From the NCBI GenBank assembly GCA_017394765.1, contig JAFPXF010000002.1, forward strand, positions 115,393 through 179,392: DNA of 64,000 nucleotides, in the 5' to 3' direction. Every line of letters begins with the position of its first letter. Within the stretch, counting starts at the first letter, position 1. Below the pieces are notes generated by a model. The model was not told the DNA's origin, did no database searches, and was given only the letters and a program-made list of their open reading frames with translations. Positions 45,853 to 55,206 of the stretch are shown here, piece by piece. Both the position numbers and the translations under genes were made by a program. The stretch is from Bacteroidales bacterium. Its GTDB lineage: Bacteria; Bacteroidota; Bacteroidia; Bacteroidales; WCHB1-69.

Positions 45853-46638
45853 GTGAAAAAAACAACTCCGTTTTCTGATCCGATTGAGCTCCACGGCAAC
45901 TGTTTGTTCGTGTCGGACGCGCATTTCCGTACCCCGCCGGATGCCGCCAGCGAGGAACGGGAACTCAAACTCGTGCAGCTGCTCAAAAATCAGAACAATG
46001 GCCTTCACCATATTTTCCTTTTAGGCGACATTTTCGACTACTGGTTCGAATACCGCGACGTGGTGCCAAAAGGGTATGTTACGCTGTTTGCCTGTCTGAA
46101 AGAGTTACATGCGCAAGGTGTTCAGATTCACTATTTTACGGGCAACCACGACATGTGGGTAGAGGACTATTTCACGCAGACTTTCGGCGCTGCCGTCTAT
46201 CATGAGGCACGGCTGATGAATATTAACGGACACCGCTGTTTTCTGGGCCATGGCGATGGCTTGGGCGGCAAACAGCGCAAATATCTGCTTATCAAGCGGA
46301 TTTTCAACAGCAAGTTCAACCAGCGGCTGTACAGCATGTTGCATCCGAGGCAATCGTTTGCCATTTCACGTTTCTTCTCTGAAAAAAGCCGCAACTCCCA
46401 CGATGAAAGCATGTTAATCTTCAAAGGTGAAAACGAATACCAAGTTCAGTTCGCCCGTGAGCTGTTGCAGACATTGAACGTTGAGTTCTTCATCTTCGCG
46501 CACCGCCACATCCCCATGCGTTACGAGCTTGCGCCAGGCCATCTTTTCTTCAACACCGGCGACTGGCTGGAGCATTTCAGCTACCTCACTTTCGGGCCAA
46601 AAGACTCCGAACCTGTATTAAATGAAAAAGTGATGTAA
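45853..46638 (+). CDS. UDP-2,3-diacylglucosamine hydrolase-like metallophosphoesterase (LpxH-like)
   Basis: 261 aa with a GTG start. The metallophosphoesterase motifs are all present: SDAHF, GDIFDYW, GNHD, GHGDGL and HRHIP. The arrangement fits the LpxH family, which hydrolyses UDP-2,3-diacylglucosamine to lipid X in lipid A synthesis; other UDP-sugar or nucleotide pyrophosphatases share it. No ATG lies before the first metal motif. The only upstream start is the GTG, which coincides with the expected transcription start. Confidence 0.82.
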   Translation: MKKTTPFSDPIELHGNCLFVSDAHFRTPPDAASEERELKLVQLLKNQNNGLHHIFLLGDIFDYWFEYRDVVPKGYVTLFACLKELHAQGVQIHYFTGNHDMWVEDYFTQTFGAAVYHEARLMNINGHRCFLGHGDGLGGKQRKYLLIKRIFNSKFNQRLYSMLHPRQSFAISRFFSEKSRNSHDESMLIFKGENEYQVQFARELLQTLNVEFFIFAHRHIPMRYELAPGHLFFNTGDWLEHFSYLTFGPKDSEPVLNEKVM

Positions 46639-46705
46639 CAAAATCACCTTTTCATGCGACAAATGGTGTGTGGGAAATCTTTTGACAAGTTTTTCGTGTG
46701 ATAAG

Positions 46706-48013
46706 ATGCTTGGTATAAAGAAAATATGTTTTTTGGGGACGCTGTTGGTCTTGATTACAAGCGGCGGGTGGCGAAGTATGGCACAAAATTGCCCTCCGAA
46801 ACCGCTACCCTATTTTGAGAACTTCGAGACGGGATTTTACAGTTCCTCCTCAAGTGGTTGGTTAATACAATCAGCGGATTCCACTTTCCTTTATCCCGAA
46901 AATTGCTGGATACAATGTTGCACGCACTTGTACGCATGGGGCTGGCCCACAGAAGTTCTCTACCATCCGCCAGAGATGTCACCTGACCGCATGATGATGT
47001 TGAACCGACAAACCAGAACGTGGGTGCTGCCTCCTGATGTGCAGGAGAGAAGCATGATTGCCCCATCTCTTCAGGAATCTCCTGCCTGTATTACTTTTTC
47101 AGCCATTTACAATGCTCTGAATACCACCTCCGACACTTCTTTCCTCTTTGGAGCCCCTTTGTCCATCGGCTATGTGACAACCATAACCGACACATTAGAA
47201 GGCTACGTGCCGATAGATACTTTTTATATTCTCAGTTCTTGGGATGATATTAACAACCCCACTTACTGCACGCTTGACCTCGCGTGCAAGGGAATTACCA
47301 TTCCCCCACCCCATATATTGGTGTTCCGGGTGGCAGAAGACTTTAATGATTGGCTCGGTGCTGTTTGGATACATGTCAATGATATCAATTTCTCCAATGA
47401 GATTCCTATCGACACCACTATCACCTACCTTGACAGCGTTTGCATAGGAGAGCCATTCGAGGGATATGGCTTCACCGTTCAAGCACAGAACACAGCCGGT
47501 ATCTATACGTTTACACGTACAGAATGCACTAACACCACTTCCATTTTGCATGAACTGACGCTCACGGTGCTTCCAGAAATGCATACGACGCTTTTCGAAT
47601 ACATTTCTCCAGACGAAAGCGTGTATCACGATGGAGTGGCCTATTCCAGTCCGGGCGATTACACCTTCACCTACACCTCCTCCAACGGCTGCGATTCTGT
47701 GGTAGAGCTTCATATTCTATACCACCCAGACGAAATCCCCCATGTCACTGTATGGCTACCCAATGCGTTCACACCCAACAAGCCCACCCTCAACAACGTG
47801 TTCCGGCCGGTGTTCAATTATCCAGAAGAGATAGAAACCTACAGCATAGAAATCTACAACCGCTGGGGAGGGCTGGTTTTCCGCACGGAGGAACTGTCAT
47901 TCGGCTGGGATGGCACCAATGCGCCCGAAGGCGTATATTCGTGTGTGGTTCACTACAAGCAGTTTGGCGATAAGGAAAAAACTGCAAAAGGCTGTGTGAC
48001 GCTGTTGAGATAA
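46706..48013 (+). CDS. Secreted protein with C-terminal gliding-motility/T9SS type B sorting domain
   Basis: 435 aa from the ATG at 46706 (MLGIKKICFLGTLL), with a signal peptide ending near SMAQ. Residues about 35-230 are a beta-rich lectin-like or MAM-like region (PYFENFETGF, ERSMIAPSLQ, SPACITFSAIYN). Residues about 250-340 carry an Ig-like repeat (YLDSVCIGEPFEGYGF, GCDSVVELHIL). The C-terminus (VWLPNAFTPN, NNVFRPV, IYNRWGGLVFRTEE, FGWDGTNAPEGVYSC) is the CHU_C/type B signal recognised by the T9SS. It is therefore probably exported to the surface. Function unknown. Confidence 0.85.
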   Translation: MLGIKKICFLGTLLVLITSGGWRSMAQNCPPKPLPYFENFETGFYSSSSSGWLIQSADSTFLYPENCWIQCCTHLYAWGWPTEVLYHPPEMSPDRMMMLNRQTRTWVLPPDVQERSMIAPSLQESPACITFSAIYNALNTTSDTSFLFGAPLSIGYVTTITDTLEGYVPIDTFYILSSWDDINNPTYCTLDLACKGITIPPPHILVFRVAEDFNDWLGAVWIHVNDINFSNEIPIDTTITYLDSVCIGEPFEGYGFTVQAQNTAGIYTFTRTECTNTTSILHELTLTVLPEMHTTLFEYISPDESVYHDGVAYSSPGDYTFTYTSSNGCDSVVELHILYHPDEIPHVTVWLPNAFTPNKPTLNNVFRPVFNYPEEIETYSIEIYNRWGGLVFRTEELSFGWDGTNAPEGVYSCVVHYKQFGDKEKTAKGCVTLLR

Positions 48014-48065
48014 GAATAACAAAGCACTAAAAGTAATTCTATCTTCATAAGTCCTGGAAAAATGC

Positions 48066-48073
48066 TATTTTTG
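48066..48073 (+). promoter_or_regulatory. -7 box TATTTTTG of era
   Basis: TATTTTTGCCGCC, about 60 nt upstream of the ATG at 48134. Confidence 0.7.
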
Positions 48074-48133
48074 CCGCCTGAAATCGCAGCGCGGCATTTG
48101 ATTCGTCAAACCGCCTAATTTGAGACTTTTATT

Positions 48134-49048
48134 ATGGAACTCCAAAATACACATTCCGATACCACCCCGCACCGTGCGGGCTTCGTCAATATCATCGGCA
48201 ACCCCAACGTGGGCAAAAGCACCCTGATGAACCAATTGGTCGGCGAGAAGGTCTCTATCATGACCTCCAAGGCGCAGACCACCCGCCACAGAATCAAGGG
48301 TATCGTCAACGGCGACGATTACCAGATCGTCTATTCTGACCTGCCCGGCGTACTCGACCCCGCCTACATGATGCAGAAGTACATGATGAAGTTCGTCACG
48401 GACTCGCTGCAGGACGCCGACATTATCCTTTACCTCATCGAGTGCGGGGAGACCAGATACAATGAGCAACTCGTCGAAAAGATCAACAAGATGGGAATTC
48501 CCGTCGTGTTCATCATCAACAAGACTGACAAATATACCGAAGAGCAGGTGGAGGAATCGAAGAGCCACTGGCAATCGATTCTCCCCACCGCCGATGTCTT
48601 CGCCATCTCCGCGTTGAAGGGCTTGAACATCGAGGCCGTGCGCAACCGCATCATCGAGCTGCTGCCCGAATGCCCGCCCTACTTCCCGAAAGACGCCCTC
48701 ACCGACCGCCCTATGCGCTTCTTCGTGTCGGAACTCATCCGCGAGCAGATCCTTCTGCAGTACAAGAAGGAGATCCCCTACAGCGTGGAAGTGGTGGTGG
48801 AAAGTTACAAGGAAGAGCCCGACCTCATCCGAATAGCCGCGACCCTCTACGTGGAACGTTCCACGCAGAAGGCCATCATTATCGGCAGCAAGGGTTCGGC
48901 CATCAAAAAATTGGGTACCGATGCACGGATGTCCATCGAAGACTTCCTGCAAAAGCATGTCTTCCTCGACCTGTCTGTCAAAGTCCTCAAAGACTGGCGC
49001 AACAACGAGCTGCAGATGAAACGCTTCGGCTATTCTTTAGGAGATTGA
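48134..49048 (+). CDS. era: GTPase Era
   Basis: 304 aa. G motifs: GNPNVGKSTLMNQL (P loop), SDLPGVLDP (DxxG), NKTD, and the switch I region KAQTTRHRIKGI typical of Era. The C-terminal KH domain (VERSTQKAIIIGSKGSAIKK) binds the 3' end of 16S rRNA. It functions in 30S subunit maturation. It is single, with its own promoter, and converges on the acidic protein gene. Confidence 0.96.
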   Translation: MELQNTHSDTTPHRAGFVNIIGNPNVGKSTLMNQLVGEKVSIMTSKAQTTRHRIKGIVNGDDYQIVYSDLPGVLDPAYMMQKYMMKFVTDSLQDADIILYLIECGETRYNEQLVEKINKMGIPVVFIINKTDKYTEEQVEESKSHWQSILPTADVFAISALKGLNIEAVRNRIIELLPECPPYFPKDALTDRPMRFFVSELIREQILLQYKKEIPYSVEVVVESYKEEPDLIRIAATLYVERSTQKAIIIGSKGSAIKKLGTDARMSIEDFLQKHVFLDLSVKVLKDWRNNELQMKRFGYSLGD

Positions 49049-49071
49049 GGAATGTTTTGCAGAAAACTGCA

Positions 49072-49527
49072 CTAATCTTTCAACTTCTTCACTTTCAAGC
49101 TGATGAAAGCCTCCGTGATGGTATCGTCGTCATCGTCACGATCGTCTTTCTCATCATCGTCGCTGCCATCGCTTGATGACTTCTGCTCCTTGGAAGAATC
49201 GTTCATCTCTTTGAGATGCACCTTGCTGAGGTCCAAGAGCAGGTCGAAAATCGGGTCTTTCTCAAATTCACCCAAGCTATGATTCAGAAAGACAACGTCT
49301 TTCATCAATCGGAGAAGTTTGTGCATGAACAGCAGGAAATCCTTCTTGGAGGCATGGAACTCCATTTCCACGTCCTGATCGGGAGAATCTTCTTCCTCCT
49401 GATCCTCTTCAGCCGTCTCTTCGTTGACTGTTTCGTTTTTGGCAACTTCATTCGTTGCTACATTTTCCGCAGGCATCCTTGTGCCGCAACCCTCTTCGGG
49501 CAAATTTTCTTCTTTTTTCTTTTTCAT
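49072..49527 (-). CDS. Acidic low-complexity protein
   Basis: 151 aa. The N-terminus is MKKKKEENLPEEG, then a Glu-rich stretch (NEETAEEDQEEEDSPDQD), a central helical amphipathic part (FLLFMHKLLRLMKDVVFLNHS, leucine-rich) and a C-terminal Asp run (SDDDEKDDRDDDDDTI) ending KVKKLKD. No signal peptide or family recognised. It could bind a basic partner such as ribosomal or nucleic-acid-binding proteins, but this is unproven. It has a clear promoter at 49547, so it is expressed. Confidence 0.6.
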   Translation of the reverse strand: MKKKKEENLPEEGCGTRMPAENVATNEVAKNETVNEETAEEDQEEEDSPDQDVEMEFHASKKDFLLFMHKLLRLMKDVVFLNHSLGEFEKDPIFDLLLDLSKVHLKEMNDSSKEQKSSSDGSDDDEKDDRDDDDDTITEAFISLKVKKLKD

Positions 49528-49546
49528 AGTATTAAATTTAGTGCTA

Positions 49547-49554
49547 CAAAGATA
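49547..49554 (-). promoter_or_regulatory. -7 box TATCTTTG of the acidic protein gene
   Basis: The minus strand reads TATCTTTGTAGCACT, 19 nt upstream of the ATG at 49527. Confidence 0.7.
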
Positions 49555-49706
49555 TGACGGAAAATCTCTGTTATCAAGCGTTTTTTTAAGTTTTACAACC
49601 GATTAAAACACACAGTAATATAAATTTTCGTTAACTATTAGTTGTAAATACAAGATGGCTGATTTCGCAGATTTTCGGAGTTTGCACCGCAAAACCGAAA
49701 ATAATG

Positions 49707-49714
49707 TATCTTTG
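49707..49714 (+). promoter_or_regulatory. -7 box TATCTTTG of pta
   Basis: TATCTTTGCGGCC, followed by a leader of about 120 nt before the ATG at 49844. Confidence 0.65.
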
Positions 49715-49727
49715 CGGCCGGGTTTGA

Positions 49728-49815
49728 CTTTGACAATGACTATAACTATGACTATGACCTTTGGTTGATCACCAATCTCATATCACTATTCACTGATCAC
49801 CATTCACTATTGCCT
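49728..49815. repeat. Word repeats (GACTATGACTAT; TCACTATTCACTGATC) in the pta leader
   Basis: Two word families lie back to back: actttgacaatgactataac (49728 onward) and atcactattcactgatcacc (49780 onward). They are inside the transcribed leader rather than at a gene end. Confidence 0.6.
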
Positions 49816-49843
49816 TAAACATCTTACATAAAATAAACAAGCA

Positions 49844-50851
49844 ATGAACTTAATCGAAAAAATCAAAGAAAATGCCAAGAAGGCCAACAAGCGTATCGTT
49901 TTGGCTGAGGGCGAAGAGGAAAGAACCTTAAAAGCTGCCGATATCATCATTGAAAACGGTTATGCTGCCATCACTTTGTTAGGAAACAAGGCCAACATTG
50001 AGGCCAAAGCCACTGAATGGGGGCTGAAGAACATCGCGAAGGCCGACATCATCGACCCGATGGACAATCCAAAAAAAGATTTCTACGCAAACATGCTGTA
50101 CGAAATCCGCAAAAACAAAGGCATGACAATGGAAGAAGCCCTCAAGAAAGTCGAGGATCCGCTTTACTTGGCTACTCTTCTTATCAAAAACAAGGATGTT
50201 GACGGTGAAGTCACGGGCGCACAGCACGCCACGGGCGACGTACTCCGTCCCGCCTTCCAAATTGTCAAGACTTTACCTGGTATTTCCGTGGTTTCCGGCG
50301 CCTTCATTATGTGTTTCCAAGACAAAAAATGGGGTGACGACGGCGTGATGGTCTTTGCCGATTGTGCCGCAGACCCGAACACCGACGAAAACAAGCTCGC
50401 CCAAATCGCGGTCGTTACAGCCCAGACTGCCCGCACCATCGCTGGTATCGAGCCGCGCGTGGCCATGCTGAGCTTCTCCACGAAAGGATCTGCCAAACAC
50501 GAACTCGTTGATAAGGTGGTCAATGCAACCCGCATTGCCAAGGAGATGGATCCCAACCTCGTGATTGACGGCGAGTTGCAGGCTGATGCCGCCATTATCC
50601 CGTCCGTGGGCGCTTCCAAGGCTCCCGGCAGCCCCGTCGCCGGTAAGGCCAATGTGCTGGTGTTCCCGTCTCTGGAAACCGGTAACATCGCATACAAGTT
50701 GGTACAGCGCTTCGCTGGCGCAGAGGCCGTCGGTCCCGTCATGCAAGGTATGGCCGCTCCTATCAACGACCTCTCCCGCGGCTGCTCCGTCGAGGACATC
50801 GTCAGCCTCGTGGCTATCACCGCCTGCCAGGCCGCTGGCAACACGTTCTAA
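49844..50851 (+). CDS. pta: Phosphate acetyltransferase Pta
   Basis: 335 aa, the short catalytic form. The signature is complete: RIVLAEGEEERTLKAADI at the N-terminus, GAQHATGDVLRPAFQIVKT, ARVAMLSFSTKGSA-like EPRVAMLSFSTKGSA, and DGELQADAAIIPSVGASKAP with CoA-binding NVLVFPSLETGNIAYKLVQR. It interconverts acetyl-CoA and acetyl phosphate, the last step before ATP-yielding acetate production; the kinase gene ackA is not in the window. Together with HydABC it fits acetate and H2 fermentation. Confidence 0.95.
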   Translation: MNLIEKIKENAKKANKRIVLAEGEEERTLKAADIIIENGYAAITLLGNKANIEAKATEWGLKNIAKADIIDPMDNPKKDFYANMLYEIRKNKGMTMEEALKKVEDPLYLATLLIKNKDVDGEVTGAQHATGDVLRPAFQIVKTLPGISVVSGAFIMCFQDKKWGDDGVMVFADCAADPNTDENKLAQIAVVTAQTARTIAGIEPRVAMLSFSTKGSAKHELVDKVVNATRIAKEMDPNLVIDGELQADAAIIPSVGASKAPGSPVAGKANVLVFPSLETGNIAYKLVQRFAGAEAVGPVMQGMAAPINDLSRGCSVEDIVSLVAITACQAAGNTF

Positions 50852-50865
50852 TCGATAATCCCAAT

Positions 50866-50901
50866 CACGGAGGAGATGCGTCACGGAACGTCTCCTCCGT
50901 G
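50866..50901. repeat. Inverted repeat (CACGGAGGAGA / TCTCCTCCGTG)
   Basis: A strong 11-bp stem with a 14-nt loop containing GCGTCACGGAACG. It shares GAGACG/CGTCTC with the 28-bp family but is longer, and may act as a terminator without a T run after pta. Confidence 0.65.
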
Positions 50902-50933
50902 CATTATTCAAACCTGACCCACGTCAGATACGG

Positions 50934-51007
50934 CTTTTAGCTATTAGCTATTGGCTATTGGCTTTCGGGTACGAATCCCAGCTAACAGCCAATAGCTAAT
51001 AGCCAAA
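50934..51007. repeat. Inverted word repeat (TTAGCTATTAGCTATTGGC)
   Basis: The left half (ttttagctattagctattgg ctattggc) and the right half (agccaatagctaatagcc) are complementary and could fold into a long hairpin around GGGTACGAATCCC. It lies between pta and the permease gene, which face the same way. Confidence 0.8.
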
Positions 51008-51052
51008 GTTGTAATAGTGCATGAATCATGTGCATGGTATATAATGTAATAT

Positions 51053-52282
51053 ATGTCTCAATTTTCCTATCACTGGCAGCTGGCGCACCGTATCCTGCGC
51101 GATAAAGGCGACCGCTTTTCCAAACCCATTATACGCCTTTCGGTCTTCGGGGTGGCACTTGGCGTGGTTATCATGCTGATTGCCATTGGGATAACTGCCG
51201 GATACAAACAAGTGATTGAGGAAAAAGTGGTGGCCATGGGACAACATATCCGTATCTCCCACTACGACCGCAACTACTCCTACGACCAAATCCCCATCTC
51301 GCTTAATGATACTCTTTTACACGAAATCCTGATACACCCTGAAGTGGTTTCCGTACAACCTTTTGCCACAAAAGTGGGTATCATCAAAACAACCGATCAA
51401 GTGGAAGGTATTGTTTTAAAAGGGGTGAATGCTTCGTTTAACGGCAAACAATTTTCCCACAATCTGGTGGAAGGAGACACCCTGCAATTAAACGATACGG
51501 TGGCCGACAACCACATTATCCTCTCCAAACAAATGGCTGACAAGCTGCGGCTCAAATTAGGTGACAAAATACGCACCTATTTCGTACAAGATCCTCCACG
51601 ACAGAGAAGTTTCACGTTGTCAGGTATTTATGAAACAGGATTGCCTGAATATGATGCCAAATTCGCCATAGTGGATCTCCGTCATGTGCAAAAACTCAAT
51701 GATTGGACCTCACAGCAGGTAAGCGGAATTGAAATTCTAACTCATGATTACAACTTAATGGATAAAGTCGGTGAACAACTTCATCATCAAATAGATATGA
51801 ATTTGAAAGCCGAAACCATAAAACAAATATATCCTGAAATTTTCGACTGGATCGCCCTATTCGACACGAACGTTACGGTGCTGCTGATCATCACAACATG
51901 TGTCTGCATGATTACCATGATGTCCATTTTCTTCATCATTATTTTGGAAAATACGCGACTTATTGGTATCCTTAAAACTCTGGGTATGAAGACAAAACAC
52001 GTAGTTACGACTTTCCTCCTTGTAGCTGGGCGCACTCTGTTGAAAGGATTGCTTATCGGAAATATTTTTGCTTTAGGACTTGGTTGGCTCCAGCAAAAGT
52101 TCCATTTTCTTAAGCTGAACCCCGACACGTACTACGTGAACTACGTTCCGATCAAATTCCAAGTTTGGGAAGTCATTTTGCTGAATATCGGCGTTTTCAC
52201 AGCTTGTATGCTCGTGCTTGTCGTTCCCGCATGGGTTATCAGCAAAAAAATATCTCCAGTAAAAGCGGTACAATTCGAATAG
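51053..52282 (+). CDS. Lol/FtsX-family ABC transporter permease
   Basis: 409 aa. One N-terminal membrane segment (about 28-50) is followed by a large periplasmic domain (about 60-265), and three C-terminal segments, the MacB/FtsX topology of LolC/LolE. The N-terminal LAHRILRDKGDRFSKPIIRLS resembles other Bacteroidota lipoprotein-release permeases, and the C-terminal PAWVISKKISPVKAVQFE resembles the usual PAxxxARxxPxExLR end. It probably extracts lipoproteins for the outer membrane with an ATPase encoded elsewhere. The TAG stop lies in a palindromic repeat. Confidence 0.82.
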   Translation: MSQFSYHWQLAHRILRDKGDRFSKPIIRLSVFGVALGVVIMLIAIGITAGYKQVIEEKVVAMGQHIRISHYDRNYSYDQIPISLNDTLLHEILIHPEVVSVQPFATKVGIIKTTDQVEGIVLKGVNASFNGKQFSHNLVEGDTLQLNDTVADNHIILSKQMADKLRLKLGDKIRTYFVQDPPRQRSFTLSGIYETGLPEYDAKFAIVDLRHVQKLNDWTSQQVSGIEILTHDYNLMDKVGEQLHHQIDMNLKAETIKQIYPEIFDWIALFDTNVTVLLIITTCVCMITMMSIFFIIILENTRLIGILKTLGMKTKHVVTTFLLVAGRTLLKGLLIGNIFALGLGWLQQKFHFLKLNPDTYYVNYVPIKFQVWEVILLNIGVFTACMLVLVVPAWVISKKISPVKAVQFE

Positions 52283-52306
52283 TGGCGAATAATTATTCGC
52301 CCTTAC
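52279..52306. repeat. 28-bp palindromic repeat supplying two stop codons
   Basis: Arms ATAGTGGCG and CGCCCTTAC around AATAATTATT. Bases 52280-52282 (TAG) are the stop of the plus-strand permease; the TAA read on the minus strand at 52295-52293 is the stop of the small membrane protein. Confidence 0.85.
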
Positions 52307-52460
52307 CCTTTTTCTTCATCCAGAAGTACATGCCCCAGTAGGCGAGCGTCACGCCAAGGGTGATGCCCACCACCATCGGGAAACGCTGCTTCAGCGAGGA
52401 GAAGGTGATGGGGATCAACAGAGCCGCCAGCAACATGAAATAACGCAAAACAGCTTTCAT
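52293..52460 (-). CDS. 55-aa membrane protein coupled to valS
   Basis: The ATG at 52460 follows the valS TAG by one base (TAGCATG), a coupled start. The 55-residue product has two hydrophobic segments (YFMLLAALLIPITF near 7-20 and MVVGITLGVTLAYWGMYFW near 29-47) and a basic, charged end KKKGKGE. No family recognised. It is too short for automatic calling but has coding character, a coupled start and stop, and a reasonable codon pattern. The last codon and stop fall in a 28-bp palindrome. Role unknown; perhaps a small membrane modulator. Confidence 0.7.
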   Translation of the reverse strand: MKAVLRYFMLLAALLIPITFSSLKQRFPMVVGITLGVTLAYWGMYFWMKKKGKGE

Positions 52461-52461
52461 G

Positions 52462-55101
52462 CTATTTTAATTTAGCCAGTTGCTCTTTGATGATGCGGAT
52501 TTTTTCTTCCGCGTCAGCCTGTTTTTTACGCTCAATATCGACCACCTGCTGCGGGGCATTGTTCACAAAACGCTCATTAGAGAGCTTCTTCAACACATTC
52601 TGCAGGAAACCTTCCGCATATTTCAGATCAGCCTCCAGCTTTTTGATTTCCTCATCCATATCCACCAAACCCTTCAACGGCATGGAATACTGGATTTTAT
52701 TTTCGATGAACGAAGCTCCGTCAACGTCTTTACTTTCTAGATAATCAATATGTTCCAGATTACAAAGTTTAGCAATCACTGCGTCGGTGGCGGGATTGGC
52801 AGCAGAAGGATTGGTATAAACGTTGAGCGTAAGGGCTTTCTTTTGCGGAATATTCTTCTCCGTTCGGATACGACGCACCTGGTCAATGACCTTACGGGCG
52901 GCGGCGAAATCATCCAACACTTTCTGATTCACCTCAGCTTCCACCTCCGGCATCTTCGTCATCATAATGGACTCTTTTTCGCCTCTCTGACGCATCGTCT
53001 GCCACAATTCTTCCGTGATAAACGGCATGAACGGGTGCAAAATCTGCATCAGCACTTCGAAAATGTCAATAATTTCTCTATAGGTCTTTCCATCTATCGG
53101 TTGTTGGAATCCAGGTTTCACCACCTCGAGGAAGCAGGAGCAGAAATCGTCCCACACGAGTTTGTAGATGTCCATCAAAGCTTCGGAGATACGATAGCGA
53201 TTCACATTCTCCTCCACTCCTTTGAGCACTTCGTTCATACGCTCACGAATCCATTTCACAGCGGTTTCGGTGTGGAGCGGCTGCGGGATATTGTCATCGA
53301 TCTGCCAACCTCTCACCAAACGGAAGGCGTTCCACAGCTTGTTGCTGAAATTACGGCCCTGCTCGCAGAGCGATTCGTCGAACAGCAAGTCGTTACCAGC
53401 CGGAGAACTGAGCAGCATACCGAAACGCACGCCGTCGGCACCGTTTTTTTCCATCAACATGATAGGATCAGGAGAGTTGCCGAGCTGCTTCGACATCTTG
53501 CGGTGCAGTTTGTCACGCACCGTACCCGTAAAATAGACATCTTTGAACGGAATCCGGTCGCGCCATTCCAATCCGGCCATGATCATACGCGCCACCCAGA
53601 AGAAGATGATATCGGGGGCGGTGATCAACACGGCTGTCGGATAATAGTAGTTGATTTCGGGATTGTCAGGGTGACGGATGCCGTCGAACACAGACAGCGG
53701 CCACAACCAAGAGGAAAACCAAGTGTCCATCACATCCTCGTCCTGCTTCAAATCGTTGATAGTCAGATTTAATTCGGGGAATTTCTGACGGGCGATGTTC
53801 AGGGCTTCATCGGCATTGTGCGCCACCACAAATTCATGGTTCGGCAGATACCAAGCCGGGATGCGGTGTCCCCACCAAAGCTGACGGCTGATACACCAGT
53901 CCTTAATGTTCTCCATCCAGTGGGCATACGTGTTCTTGAACTTGTCAGGATGGAACGTGATGTCACCGTTCATGACAGCATCGAGAGCCGGTTTCGCCAA
54001 CTCTTCCATCTTGCAGAACCACTGCAAGGAGATTTTCGGCTCGATGACTTCGTTGGTACGCTCCGAGAAGCCCACTTTGTTGGTGTAATCCTCAATTTTC
54101 ACCAAATTGCCACCCTCCTCCAACAACGGGATGATGGCTTTCCGCGCCTCGAAACGGTCCATGCCCACGAGGAATTGCGCATTCTCGTTGAGCGTGCCGT
54201 TATCGTTGAAGATATTGATGGTCTCCAGATGGTGTTTGATGCCGAGGTTATAGTCGTTGATATCGTGCGCAGGCGTGATTTTCAGCGCGCCGGTACCGAA
54301 CTCCCGTTCCACGTATTCATCGTAAATCAAAGGAATAGAACGGTTTACAACAGGGACAATGGCGCGTTTGCCTTTATACTTGGCATAACGCTCATCTTCA
54401 GGATGCATACAGATGGCCGTATCGCCGAGGATGGTTTCCGGACGGGTGGTGGCAATCGTGATGTACTCATTCTCCTCCCCTTCAATCTGATAGCGGACAT
54501 AATAGAGTTTTGATTGTAACTCTTTGTAAATCACCTCCTCATCAGACACTGCAGTAAGCGCCTTCGGGTCCCAATTGACCATGCGCACGCCGCGGTAGAT
54601 TTTACCTTTGTTGTACAGATCCACGAACACGTCGATCACAGCTTCCGACATCTCCGGGTCCATAGTGAATTTAGTGCGATCCCAATCGCAGGAAGCACCG
54701 AGTTTGCGGAGCTGTTTAAGGATAATGCCACCGTATTTCTCTTTCCATTCCCAAGCATGCTTCAGAAATTCTTCACGGGTAAGATCCTTTTTATCAATAC
54801 CTTGCTCCTTAAGATAAGCCACCACTTTGGCTTCAGTGGCGATGGAGGCGTGGTCGGTGCCGGGCACCCATACGGCGTTGAAACCCTTCATGCGGGCACG
54901 ACGGATCATCACATCCTGAATGGTGTTGTTGAGCATGTGGCCCATGTGCAGCACGCCCGTCACGTTCGGCGGCGGAATCACGATGGAATATGCCGGTCTA
55001 CTGTCGGGTTCGGAGTGAAAGAAGCGGTTTTCCATCCAAAACTGGTACCATTTGTCCTCAACCGCAATCGGGTCGTATTTGGTATTGATTTCTGTAGCCA
55101 T
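52462..55101 (-). CDS. valS: Valyl-tRNA synthetase
   Basis: 879 aa. Class I synthetase motifs: [15 protein letters not shown] (HIGH region) and [12 protein letters not shown] (KMSKS region). The editing domain contains [19 protein letters not shown], and the C-terminal coiled-coil arm ([20 protein letters not shown]) and tRNA-binding anticodon domain are complete. It charges tRNA-Val. The only gene on this strand in the segment with a coupled downstream membrane-protein gene. Confidence 0.97.
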   Translation of the reverse strand: MATEINTKYDPIAVEDKWYQFWMENRFFHSEPDSRPAYSIVIPPPNVTGVLHMGHMLNNTIQDVMIRRARMKGFNAVWVPGTDHASIATEAKVVAYLKEQGIDKKDLTREEFLKHAWEWKEKYGGIILKQLRKLGASCDWDRTKFTMDPEMSEAVIDVFVDLYNKGKIYRGVRMVNWDPKALTAVSDEEVIYKELQSKLYYVRYQIEGEENEYITIATTRPETILGDTAICMHPEDERYAKYKGKRAIVPVVNRSIPLIYDEYVEREFGTGALKITPAHDINDYNLGIKHHLETINIFNDNGTLNENAQFLVGMDRFEARKAIIPLLEEGGNLVKIEDYTNKVGFSERTNEVIEPKISLQWFCKMEELAKPALDAVMNGDITFHPDKFKNTYAHWMENIKDWCISRQLWWGHRIPAWYLPNHEFVVAHNADEALNIARQKFPELNLTINDLKQDEDVMDTWFSSWLWPLSVFDGIRHPDNPEINYYYPTAVLITAPDIIFFWVARMIMAGLEWRDRIPFKDVYFTGTVRDKLHRKMSKQLGNSPDPIMLMEKNGADGVRFGMLLSSPAGNDLLFDESLCEQGRNFSNKLWNAFRLVRGWQIDDNIPQPLHTETAVKWIRERMNEVLKGVEENVNRYRISEALMDIYKLVWDDFCSCFLEVVKPGFQQPIDGKTYREIIDIFEVLMQILHPFMPFITEELWQTMRQRGEKESIMMTKMPEVEAEVNQKVLDDFAAARKVIDQVRRIRTEKNIPQKKALTLNVYTNPSAANPATDAVIAKLCNLEHIDYLESKDVDGASFIENKIQYSMPLKGLVDMDEEIKKLEADLKYAEGFLQNVLKKLSNERFVNNAPQQVVDIERKKQADAEEKIRIIKEQLAKLK

Positions 55102-55206
55102 GTTTGTTTTATCTAACCTGTTATATACTAATAATTTACGATGTAAAATTCACCTTTTAAAAAGGAAATGCAAAGATACAATTTTTTGCGAACAATATAC
55201 CTTTCT

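Larger units (their letters stand above)
49528..49843. other. 316-bp intergenic region between the acidic protein gene and pta
   Basis: It holds the divergent promoters at 49547-49554 (-) and 49707-49714 (+). The pta leader (49721-49843) contains words gactttgacaatgactataa, ctatgactatgacctttgg and cactattcactgatcaccat. No ORF or structured RNA is recognised. Confidence 0.7.

Noticed and set aside
50955..50980. GGGTACGAATCCC as a tRNA T-arm
   Set aside because: No anticodon or acceptor stems fit, and it is the loop of an inverted word repeat.
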